Shown: positions 23,765-31,523 of the stretch, piece after piece
Position numbering within the stretch: the first letter of the stretch is position 1
Layout of the letters: every line of letters starts with the position of its first letter
DNA from: Clostridia bacterium
GTDB lineage: Bacteria; Bacillota; Clostridia; Saccharofermentanales; Saccharofermentanaceae
Direction: 5' to 3'
Length of the DNA: 47,671 nucleotides
Assembly (NCBI GenBank): GCA_016281535.1
Contig: JAEEIT010000068.1
Location: 1-47,671 of the forward strand
Position numbers and translations under genes: made by a program
Notes under the pieces: generated by a model
Database searches by the model: none
Seen by the model: only the letters and a program-made list of their open reading frames with translations
Told to the model about the DNA's origin: nothing

Positions 23765-26125
23765 CTACGCCTCTACACTGATCCACAGAGCGGGACGCAC
23801 GGCGTTCACATCGGCGAAGACACCTCGGCCGCCGTAGTTCACGGTGCCGTCTTCGCTGATATACGCACCAGGGGATCTTAGCCACCACTTGCATGGCCCG
23901 GCCTCTTCTATGCCCGCACGCTGTATGTGGCAGTACGCTGTGCCCTGGCACGCCCTTGCACTGTTCGAATTAAAAAACAGGTTGGCCTCCACACTATTGA
24001 GGAGGAAGATCTTGTCGATGGTATCGTTTTCAGACGTTGTACTGTAAGATGGCGTCTTGTCTGCCGCAATGTGCGTACTCAGGATCATTTCCTTCTCCTT
24101 CGTGTCAAAAGCACTGTTAAAGAACGCTTCGTTCAGCCATTTCCGAAGCGAACTTCTCTCCCACGGGACCTCTGTATTGCTCTCGCTGTACTTCCTGGCA
24201 TCGAGGGCGTCTTTACTGATCAGAAGGACCTTATCCTCCTCTTTCCTCAGTACCAGCCATTCGATGGCGGAGATCCCACGCTGCCGCTGTTGAGGATAGC
24301 GGCCGAACATGATCTTCACGAACCCTCTGTACGAGGAGACCTGCTCGAGGTTCTTCTCCGTCACGATCTCTATCACACGGGGATTGGACAGAAGAGCCTG
24401 AATCGCCTGTCCGAAGCTCCATTCCTCCTCGTCTTCTCCCTGTCCGCCTGTGACCCTAGCGTACAATACGGCGGCTTCTGCTCTTTTTTTGACAAGTGCC
24501 TCCTGCGCCTCTTCTTTCGTCGTGAAACCACCGAGCAATGCACCCGCATAGGCAAGCTTACCTTCGATCTGATTCATCGTTTCCGACGCATCTGAAATCT
24601 CGCTCTCCAGGCGTTTCTTCTCCTTACCGGAGAAGACGCCGAGGGACTCGTACCGGGAACGAAGTTCGGCTAACTGACCTTCGGTCTTTTCCTTCTGGCC
24701 GGTAAGCTTCCTGATCCGCAAGACAGTTTCATCGAAGCTGTCGCAGATCTGATTGAGCTGTGACACTTTCTGCTTCGCATCCGCATACCGCTGTGCGAGG
24801 GACTGTCCACCGGAAGTGAGCGTAGCGATCACTTTCTCCGCGGTTTCCTGGGCAGCCTGCTCTTCCTTCTTCTTTCTCTCCTCTTCTTCCTTCAGGCGCA
24901 TCATCTCGGCCGATTTATATGCGGCAATATACCCGTTGATGTCGGCTCGCAGAGCATCGCTTCCGTAGCGAAGGGCTTTCTTCGTGTTGGGGTTGTTCTC
25001 GAAGACCGTCACGTCACTTATAAGGCCAAGATGTGAAACCCGCAGATCCGCCATCGCCTTCACGAGGTATGCCTCACCGTCCTGTGGATCGATGTCCAGG
25101 ACTTTCTCCGCGAACCTCTTCGCGTGGTCCCATTCCTCTTCCGTGATGAACATAAAGGCGCGCTTGATCAGGCCGATCTTCGTCAGGTCGCCTTCTCTCA
25201 CGACACCCTGTGCCTGCGTATTCTGGTTTTTCGCTCCCATGATCTTCTCGATTCCGCGGAGCAGATCCTGGATGGCACCGACTTTTCCCATGTCCTGCGC
25301 CTGAAGCCGGGCGAATTCTTTCGGCATATCGTAGGCATCGATGCCCTTATAGCAAGGAATCAGCGTCTTCTTCGCCCCTTTCTCTATAAGGCTTAAGAAC
25401 CGGCTCCATTCATTCTTGACCCAGACGGCGTTATAGTATTCATAATCTGTTCCGAAAGCCAGCATGATCTTCGCCGAATGAAGAGCCGCGAAAATATAGG
25501 GTTCGTACTCCTGACCCAGCTTATCCTCGAGCGAGATCCGCGAGAAGAAGACTTTATAGCCCTTTTCTACAAGTGCCTGATACACATCCTGGGCGATCAC
25601 ACTGTCTATGGTACGATTGCCGGCGTTATCTGTCTCTTTGTAACAAATGAATATATCGTAAGGGGCTTCCCGGGAAGAGACTTCATTGATCCGGATACGA
25701 AGGGCCTCGATGGCCTTCGCCTCATCCCTATACACACCGCGGGCAACCGTATCGGAGCATTCCATGACCATCTCGAAATCCGGATCATCCATAATGCTGT
25801 CATACGAGGACCTGTGGCAGGTCGGAACCTTCTTTCCGGTTCCGGGATCGTCCACATATTCGATGCCGAACTTACACAACAGGAGTCCCCAGTACGCTTC
25901 CGCCTCTTCCGGGTATTCCGTTACGATCGTCTCATATACACCAGCTGCTTTATCGAATTCACATGCCCGCAGCAATCTGTTCGCGCGCGAGAACAAGTTG
26001 AGTTTTTTCTCTGTGTCTAATTGCGGGACGGTCTGCACCGAGCCGCAGTATCCGCATTCGCATACGGTCATACCCTCCTTGATATCGAGGGATCCTCCAC
26101 ACATTTTGCATTTAAAAACCGACAT
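23765..26125 (-). CDS. Zn-ribbon / TPR / TIR / coiled-coil / DUF6273 protein
   Basis: A 786-residue cytoplasmic protein. Residues 6-27 are a zinc ribbon (CKMC and CECGYC). TPR-like helices follow (45-150). A TIR domain occupies about 155-290, with DIFICYKETD at its start, KVFFSRISLEDKLGQEYEPY in the middle and AKKTLIPCYK later; Glu206 or Glu208 may be the catalytic NADase residue, to be tested by structure. Further TPR-like helices (310-400) lead into a coiled coil rich in Glu, Lys and Gln (405-560). The last 180 residues (FGRYPQ, IEWLVLRKEEDKVLLISKDA, RKWLNEAFFNSAF, WWLRSPG, VRPALWI) are a DUF6273 domain, probably C-type-lectin-like. The Zn-ribbon/TIR part is a common Firmicute family of unknown role; TIR domains in bacteria often cleave NAD during anti-phage defence. 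Confidence 0.85.
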   Translation of the reverse strand: MSVFKCKMCGGSLDIKEGMTVCECGYCGSVQTVPQLDTEKKLNLFSRANRLLRACEFDKAAGVYETIVTEYPEEAEAYWGLLLCKFGIEYVDDPGTGKKVPTCHRSSYDSIMDDPDFEMVMECSDTVARGVYRDEAKAIEALRIRINEVSSREAPYDIFICYKETDNAGNRTIDSVIAQDVYQALVEKGYKVFFSRISLEDKLGQEYEPYIFAALHSAKIMLAFGTDYEYYNAVWVKNEWSRFLSLIEKGAKKTLIPCYKGIDAYDMPKEFARLQAQDMGKVGAIQDLLRGIEKIMGAKNQNTQAQGVVREGDLTKIGLIKRAFMFITEEEWDHAKRFAEKVLDIDPQDGEAYLVKAMADLRVSHLGLISDVTVFENNPNTKKALRYGSDALRADINGYIAAYKSAEMMRLKEEEERKKKEEQAAQETAEKVIATLTSGGQSLAQRYADAKQKVSQLNQICDSFDETVLRIRKLTGQKEKTEGQLAELRSRYESLGVFSGKEKKRLESEISDASETMNQIEGKLAYAGALLGGFTTKEEAQEALVKKRAEAAVLYARVTGGQGEDEEEWSFGQAIQALLSNPRVIEIVTEKNLEQVSSYRGFVKIMFGRYPQQRQRGISAIEWLVLRKEEDKVLLISKDALDARKYSESNTEVPWERSSLRKWLNEAFFNSAFDTKEKEMILSTHIAADKTPSYSTTSENDTIDKIFLLNSVEANLFFNSNSARACQGTAYCHIQRAGIEEAGPCKWWLRSPGAYISEDGTVNYGGRGVFADVNAVRPALWISVEA

Positions 26126-26274
26126 CGTTTCTTACACCCTACTACCTGCGTTCCCTGAATCCTTGACTACCCGGTCTGCACATCCGATGCAGATGATGTT
26201 TGTAGTATAGCATATTTCGAAGGATAATCCTTCACAGGAGCTTCGGGCATGAACAGGTCCATCGTGAGATGTCT

Positions 26275-28641
26275 TTATTTTGCTTCACTGATGTACTTAT
26301 CGACCCGGTCGTTAATGAAACGGATCACATCATCTATCGACTTATCCCCCACGTAGAATGCAGCCATTTCCTCATTGATGATGTCCTTGATCTCTTTATC
26401 GTCCATGTAGTACACAGAAAGATTGGAGATCATATCGAAGAACTTCTGCTGCATCGTGTCCGTAGCTTTCTTATAGCCCATGGTCTTCAGCTGGCTCTTG
26501 TCGAAGAGTCCGTATTCCATCTCAAAATCGTAGATCTCGTTATAGTACTTCGCAAGAAGGGAGATCTGTTTCTTCATGACATCTTTATTGACGCAGATCG
26601 AGCTGACCGACAGTTCCCCTTCGGGAATAAACTGACCGCCAAGCAGATAGTTGATGAACTTCTTACATCCTTCCATCTGATCGGATTTAGCTGTCACAGA
26701 GATGCTTTCCTGTGCTTTAAATCTCGGTCCTTCTGCCGTTACCGACGGCGTACCGATTACCGAACAGGCATCCTGCTCATTGGCGCAGTGGATGACGTAA
26801 TCAGCAAAGTTCGTCATGTGGACGTATCTCCCATCCGGTCTCGGGCGCAGCTCCTCCTCGGCAAACGGTATATACACATCCGGATCCCTTCGGTTCTCCA
26901 TGAAATTCGCCTTGGCATATTCTGCGGCTTTCCTAAACTGTTCCGAGTCAAAATCCACTTTCTCGCCTTCCACGGCAGACTTCATGTCGATACAGGACAT
27001 CAGGAAAACATCCCGATAGTTGTATATGGATTCAGGATAGTCATAAGGCTGTACACCGGACAGTGTATTCTCAATGTAGCTTTCGTATTCCTCGAAAGTC
27101 ATGCCGACCTTATCTTTTCCGACGTCATCTTCCTTCACGATCAGTCCCTCGACCTCGAGCGTCACCGGGATAAAGTATAGTTTCCCGTCCACCTTGCTGG
27201 CTTCGAGTATACTATCGAAGAGCCCTTGTTTTATGCTTTCGTCGAGCGAAGAACTGAGGTCCAGAAGGGTCTTGTCATTCATGGCTTCCTTCTTATCCAT
27301 GTTCACAACGATATCCGGACAATCCGCACTTTCGAGTTCTCTTACCAGCGTGTAGGCGCGTTCGATCTGTGGATCCAGGATTGGAAATCCCCTTCCCGCC
27401 TTGATGCCCTCGTTATATTTGCTCCAGATCCGGATAAGATATTCGGGGTCCGTTTCGTTGAAAGAAACGATCGCCTGGGACAGATAGTCCGAGAATGTGC
27501 CGTCCAGCGGCGCACTGATCTCGATGATCTTTTTCCCTTCATGCGGGTTCACCTGCGCTCTCGTCAATACCATGACAGAATAGGTTTCCGACGGTATCCT
27601 TGCTGTTGGGAATCCTTCAGTTCCATGGAAATACAGCACGATCTTTTCTTCAGAGTAGTGAAGTACACGGATATCGTCATTCTTATCAGGATTGAAGTCG
27701 TAGAAGTACGGGGAATACCAGCTATTGTCCAGTACTTTCTCCTCCGTATTCGCTTCCACATTAAACTTGAAAATATTACCGAGTGTATCTACGCGCAGAA
27801 GGTCTCCCTGGCCTGTGCACTGGTAATCGGTGAGACTGTCTTCATTATCGCTTCCGGTAACCCAGGGTGTCGTATTCGTGAATTTCCCTGAAGAAAGATC
27901 CATCTCACAGGTATACTTCTCCCCCTTCATGTTCTCCACATTTGCGTATGCCTTCTTCGTTTTTTCGTTATAAGAGACAGCATCGATATAACCGCCTCCC
28001 GGCAAGGTCGTCATGTCCATCTCACAGAGCAGGTCCATGTCCTCGTAGAAGTACAGCTGTGTATCTCCTGTTTCCATGTTTATGCTCTGCACGGCGATAT
28101 AGTTACCGACACGGGTCACAGAAGAAATCATATTGACGATCTGCCCGCTTTTATCCTTCATCGGAGTGACATCGGAGGCCTTCCCGGTTTCCAGATCTAC
28201 ATTGATGAAGTAGGACTCGAAGCCTCCGTTGAAAACACCCACCAATGCAATCGCCGTTTTTCCGTCTTCCTTGGGAATAAGGGAATAGATATTCTGCACC
28301 TGCGTCTCTTCGCCAGGGAATGTTATCTCCAGCGTTTTTTCCTTCGTCCCGTCTTCGCTATATACATCCAGTTTTACTCTTTCCTCGGATGTCTGAAGAT
28401 CATATGTCGAATAGGTACTGTAGATCTTTCCGCTGATGTATTCCGGAGCGGAATCGACCATGAGCATATCCATGTCCGACATTTCCATCGAGATCTTAAA
28501 GCGGACAGAATCGTACCAGGGCGTTCCGGCTACTGTCGTGATGTTCTTTTCTGTCTGGGCTTTTTTCCTGCAGCCTGTCATCATGCCTGAGACGAAAAGC
28601 AGGCAGACCGAAATGGCAGCGATGCGTACCGGTTTTCTCAT
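26275..28641 (-). CDS. two-domain lipoprotein: beta-propeller-like N-terminus and solute-binding C-terminus
   Basis: A 788-residue protein with lipobox M-T-G-C (MRKPVRIAAISVCLLFVSGM start). Residues 45-365 show repeated strands with Asp-Leu-Glu-Thr-Gly-type turns (VDLETGKASD, INMETGDTQL, MDLSSGKFTN), typical of a beta-propeller. Residues 370-788 resemble family 1 extracellular solute-binding proteins (AIVSFNETDPEYLIRIWSKY, DCPDIVVNMD, ASKVDGKLYFIPVTLEVEGL). It is a paralogue of 36831-39176, with the same order, the same KKAQ after the lipid cysteine and matching segments. No ABC permease or ATPase gene is adjacent, so a sensing rather than transport role is reasonable. GAGGTGAG precedes the ATG. 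Confidence 0.82.
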   Translation of the reverse strand: MRKPVRIAAISVCLLFVSGMMTGCRKKAQTEKNITTVAGTPWYDSVRFKISMEMSDMDMLMVDSAPEYISGKIYSTYSTYDLQTSEERVKLDVYSEDGTKEKTLEITFPGEETQVQNIYSLIPKEDGKTAIALVGVFNGGFESYFINVDLETGKASDVTPMKDKSGQIVNMISSVTRVGNYIAVQSINMETGDTQLYFYEDMDLLCEMDMTTLPGGGYIDAVSYNEKTKKAYANVENMKGEKYTCEMDLSSGKFTNTTPWVTGSDNEDSLTDYQCTGQGDLLRVDTLGNIFKFNVEANTEEKVLDNSWYSPYFYDFNPDKNDDIRVLHYSEEKIVLYFHGTEGFPTARIPSETYSVMVLTRAQVNPHEGKKIIEISAPLDGTFSDYLSQAIVSFNETDPEYLIRIWSKYNEGIKAGRGFPILDPQIERAYTLVRELESADCPDIVVNMDKKEAMNDKTLLDLSSSLDESIKQGLFDSILEASKVDGKLYFIPVTLEVEGLIVKEDDVGKDKVGMTFEEYESYIENTLSGVQPYDYPESIYNYRDVFLMSCIDMKSAVEGEKVDFDSEQFRKAAEYAKANFMENRRDPDVYIPFAEEELRPRPDGRYVHMTNFADYVIHCANEQDACSVIGTPSVTAEGPRFKAQESISVTAKSDQMEGCKKFINYLLGGQFIPEGELSVSSICVNKDVMKKQISLLAKYYNEIYDFEMEYGLFDKSQLKTMGYKKATDTMQQKFFDMISNLSVYYMDDKEIKDIINEEMAAFYVGDKSIDDVIRFINDRVDKYISEAK

Positions 28642-28742
28642 ATGCTCACCTCATATGTCACATTCCCTGCTCATCTTCTGACTATATAAGACATAAACCC
28701 CATATGCCAAATATAGATTATCATGTAAAGGAGAGAAACAAA

Positions 28743-28784
28743 ATGACATTCCTGTCACTTGCTCCCTTAGAAGGACAATGGTAA
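28743..28784 (+). CDS. possible 13-residue leader peptide
   Basis: AAAGGAGAG lies 7-8 nt before an ATG that opens a 13-codon frame (MTFLSLAPLEGQW) ending at TAA. It sits 79 nt before the lipoprotein start at 28864 in the 222-nt divergent gap. A very good ribosome binding site in front of a tiny frame is unusual, but chance cannot be excluded. Confidence 0.2.
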   Translation: MTFLSLAPLEGQW

Positions 28785-28863
28785 AAAAATATGCGAAATC
28801 TTTGTAAGATTCTCTCCGGGAAGCTGTTAATAGGGATGAAGACAGAAAAACGAGGTGCCCGAT

Positions 28864-30027
28864 ATGAAAAAGAATATGATAACCAAACTTGCCGTCGCGC
28901 TCTCTCTTATCTTAGTGATCACGGCTTCCGGCTGCAGAAAGAACGATGCCGGTTCCTCTGATCGTAAAAAGGGCCGATCCTCATCAGATCAGGAAGAAAG
29001 CCTCTCCGTATCGGTATATACCGGACCGTATGAACTGGCGGTGCCGACCGGAACACGCGTGACTTCCGACGAGCCGGATATGCCGGAAGAGATCGTGTAC
29101 TGGGATCCGCAAAGAGATCTGAAGGCCGAGTACACTCTGAAAGAGGCAACAGAGAAATACGCATTTATCGTGGACTATACTACACTGATCTACACCGCCT
29201 GCGACGAACTTCAGACGCAACATGAATTCATATGTGTGGACTACGGGAGCCACCTGTTTTCCAACCACAATACTATCCTCTGCCTGAATTCCGATGGAAA
29301 AGTACTGGAAGGTAATGTCTCGTATCTCGAGCTGGACACCATGGATGGCACATCTGCCGATCAGGTGATCAGTGAACTGCCGTATAAATTCGCCGGCCCG
29401 ATGGGTGGGTATTCTGAAGAGAATTCGACTCTCGATATCAGGGTCATCGAGAATACAGAGGACCACGTGCTTGTCCATATCCGGGATTCGAAAGACGAAC
29501 CTTCCCATGAAGCTCTATATTATGCAAAACCTGTAGGCGGGACATGGATCCTGGTGATCCGTAATGTCTGGAATACCCAGACCGCGTATCTGGAAGACAA
29601 GGACATCCCCGTTTTTACACACTATGCCGAGATCCTTCTTAACCACTTAGGCCCGGATGACGGGAAGGAACCGTATATCTACGACAAGATCGTGAATACT
29701 CCTTTCCTCGGCGGGATGCGGCTTGCCGGATTTAATTATCTGAGCCGTGCCGGAACTTCTTCGATAAGTCTTCGGACCTACCGGGATGACGATCTTTATG
29801 ACATCACCATTACTCAGGATCCGAAAAATCCGGAGGAATTCAGCGACTGGGAAGATATGGGCGACATGAAATCCCAGAAAAGTGACTTCGGATCGCAGTC
29901 GCTGTACTTCACGAAGGATGGCGTTTCCTATCTGTGTCACTTTCAAAATAAATCAGGTGAGTATACCGACTTTGATTCCTCTGAAGAGTTTCTGGATTTC
30001 GTCCGGGATCACTGCTATATAAGATGA
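28864..30027 (+). CDS. lipoprotein of unknown function
   Basis: A 387-residue protein starting at the ATG 28864 (MKKNMITKL); GAGG lies 8 nt upstream and overlaps the in-frame GTG at 28855. Lipobox T-A-S-G-C. The mature protein begins with a Ser/Lys/Arg/Asp-rich tether (about 25-45) and continues as a mixed alpha/beta domain without clear repeats. The segment near 90-110 (FIVDYTTLIYTACDELQTQH) and the C-terminal DSSEEFLDFVRDHCYIR are notable but not diagnostic. Gene divergent from the two-domain lipoprotein at 26275-28641; the 222-nt gap should contain both promoters. The sigma factor gene starts 112 nt downstream, so it may be read from the same transcript. Confidence 0.7.
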   Translation: MKKNMITKLAVALSLILVITASGCRKNDAGSSDRKKGRSSSDQEESLSVSVYTGPYELAVPTGTRVTSDEPDMPEEIVYWDPQRDLKAEYTLKEATEKYAFIVDYTTLIYTACDELQTQHEFICVDYGSHLFSNHNTILCLNSDGKVLEGNVSYLELDTMDGTSADQVISELPYKFAGPMGGYSEENSTLDIRVIENTEDHVLVHIRDSKDEPSHEALYYAKPVGGTWILVIRNVWNTQTAYLEDKDIPVFTHYAEILLNHLGPDDGKEPYIYDKIVNTPFLGGMRLAGFNYLSRAGTSSISLRTYRDDDLYDITITQDPKNPEEFSDWEDMGDMKSQKSDFGSQSLYFTKDGVSYLCHFQNKSGEYTDFDSSEEFLDFVRDHCYIR

Positions 30028-30139
30028 TCCTGCGAAGCGAACATGAATATGAAAAAAGAGAACATCATCGGGTGTGATATAGTTAGAGAAGATGGGTAAG
30101 TTGTAAGCCGGCGTTTCCAGCCGGACCAGGGAGAGGGCT

Positions 30140-30700
30140 ATGGAAGATACATCAATCGTACAACTGTTATGGGACAGATGCGAACAGGCGCTAAAGGAGC
30201 TCGCCTTGAAATACGGGCGCTTCTGCCACAAGATCGCGCTGAACATCCTGGGCAGCCCGGAGGATGCAGAGGAGTGCGTCAACGATACATACCTTTCGGT
30301 ATGGAACAGCATTCCCCCTCAACGCCCTTCCGTACTTCCTCCGTATATCGGACGCATCACGAAGAACCATGCACTGAATCTCTATGCGAAAAACCATGCC
30401 GACAAGCGGGGCGGCGGGAATCTCCCCCTGGTCTTCGAAGAGCTGGATGAGGTGGTCGCCGGATACGAGACGGCAGACAGCGAACTATACCGCCAGGAAC
30501 TGCTCTCTGCCATCAACGGATTCCTCGCATCACTTCCTTCTGAGAAAAGAAAGATCTTCGTCAGTAGGTACTGGTACGCAGAAAGTGTGAGAGACATCGC
30601 CGCGCGCATGCATATGACGGAGAATCACGTCTCCGTTTCCCTCAATCGCATGAGGAATCAACTTCGCACCAAACTTCAGGAAGGAGGCCTGTTCTCATGA
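30140..30700 (+). CDS. ECF-type sigma-70 factor
   Basis: A 186-residue sigma factor of normal size. Region 2 covers about residues 15-80 (ALKYGRFCHKIALNILGS then PEDAEECVNDTYLSVWNSIP) and region 4 about 125-180 (LASLPSEKRKIFVSRYWYAE, then SVRDIAARMHMTENHVSVSL). The PEDAEECVNDTYLSVWN motif belongs to a Firmicute ECF group usually followed by a gene for a membrane protein, as here: its TGA overlaps the ATG of the next gene (ATGA). The short upstream GCCGG/CCGGC-type inverted repeat around 30107-30121 may be regulatory. It should drive genes in response to a signal received by the membrane partner. Confidence 0.92.
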   Translation: MEDTSIVQLLWDRCEQALKELALKYGRFCHKIALNILGSPEDAEECVNDTYLSVWNSIPPQRPSVLPPYIGRITKNHALNLYAKNHADKRGGGNLPLVFEELDEVVAGYETADSELYRQELLSAINGFLASLPSEKRKIFVSRYWYAESVRDIAARMHMTENHVSVSLNRMRNQLRTKLQEGGLFS

Positions 30701-31497
30701 CCGGTAAAGATCTGTTTGAAGTGATCAACAACATCGATGATACATATGTAGAAGAAGGAAGAGAAGAGTCTGCGGGTAAGGTTTCTCCTCCTGCAGAACA
30801 GGCACCTTCTACAAGACCGATTCTGCGGATTCTGAAGCGGTATGGCCTTCCGGCAGGAGTCGCCGCCGCTGTATTCGGGATCGTCGCGCTCGGGTTATGG
30901 AGTTCCGGTCTGCTGAAGGATACTCCGGGATATACCGGAGCAGGACTTTCGACAACGACTCCTCCGGAATCGACCGGACTGGAATCGGCCGTAGAAGTTC
31001 CCACATCCACTACCCCTCCCGAATCGACCGGAGAGATACCCGCATCCACTACCCCTTCTGACTCTACGACAGGAGTGACCAATTTCCACGGAGATGTCCT
31101 CGTTTCCGTCTATGTACCCGAAGATAAATATGTAGAAAAAGACGGGAGTTTGGTCCCGTCTGTTCTCGAACTTACGATTACCAATGAAGGCACGTCACCG
31201 CTGTATATCGAAGAAGTCTTCACACTCCAGAAGGAAGGAGACGACGGCGATTGGGAGGATGGCGCCGTGTTCCGTAATGAAACGCTGTCCCTTCCCGAGC
31301 GCTGTGTCGCAGCAGGCGACACGTCCGTCATCCAGGTCAGTATCCTTCCGGAACATTTCGAGCTCTGGAGCGGACCTGCGCGGCTGATCCTGAATGTGCA
31401 TTTCTATGAGCCGGATGACGAGGACTGGACAACCATCGACCATGAGACCAACTTCTACATGAAAGCGGTTGACTTCTATCTCGACAAGCGCGGTTGA
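30697..31497 (+). CDS. single-pass membrane partner of the ECF sigma factor (putative anti-sigma)
   Basis: A 266-residue protein. The N-terminal 45 residues are cytoplasmic and acidic, followed by one membrane helix (about 48-70, LPAGVAAAVFGIVALGLW). A Thr/Pro/Ser-rich linker (80-125) contains repeats of TTPPESTG, encoded by imperfect tandem DNA repeats near 30955-31065. The outer domain (about 130-266) looks like a beta-sandwich (LELTITNEGTSPLYIEEVFT followed later by VIQVSILPEHFELWSGPARL), similar to bacterial Ig-like domains. Overlap with the sigma gene implies coupled translation and a fixed ratio. By analogy with similar gene pairs it should bind and restrain the sigma factor; I do not see a classical anti-sigma (ZAS) zinc motif, so this is inferred. 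Confidence 0.75.
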   Translation: MTGKDLFEVINNIDDTYVEEGREESAGKVSPPAEQAPSTRPILRILKRYGLPAGVAAAVFGIVALGLWSSGLLKDTPGYTGAGLSTTTPPESTGLESAVEVPTSTTPPESTGEIPASTTPSDSTTGVTNFHGDVLVSVYVPEDKYVEKDGSLVPSVLELTITNEGTSPLYIEEVFTLQKEGDDGDWEDGAVFRNETLSLPERCVAAGDTSVIQVSILPEHFELWSGPARLILNVHFYEPDDEDWTTIDHETNFYMKAVDFYLDKRG

Positions 31498-31523
31498 GAC
31501 GATTATCCGGCGAGACCGGTTCC

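Noticed and set aside
23765-24000. Active diversity-generating retroelement target
   Set aside because: The C-terminal fold is similar, but no reverse transcriptase, template repeat or Asn-rich variable positions are visible.
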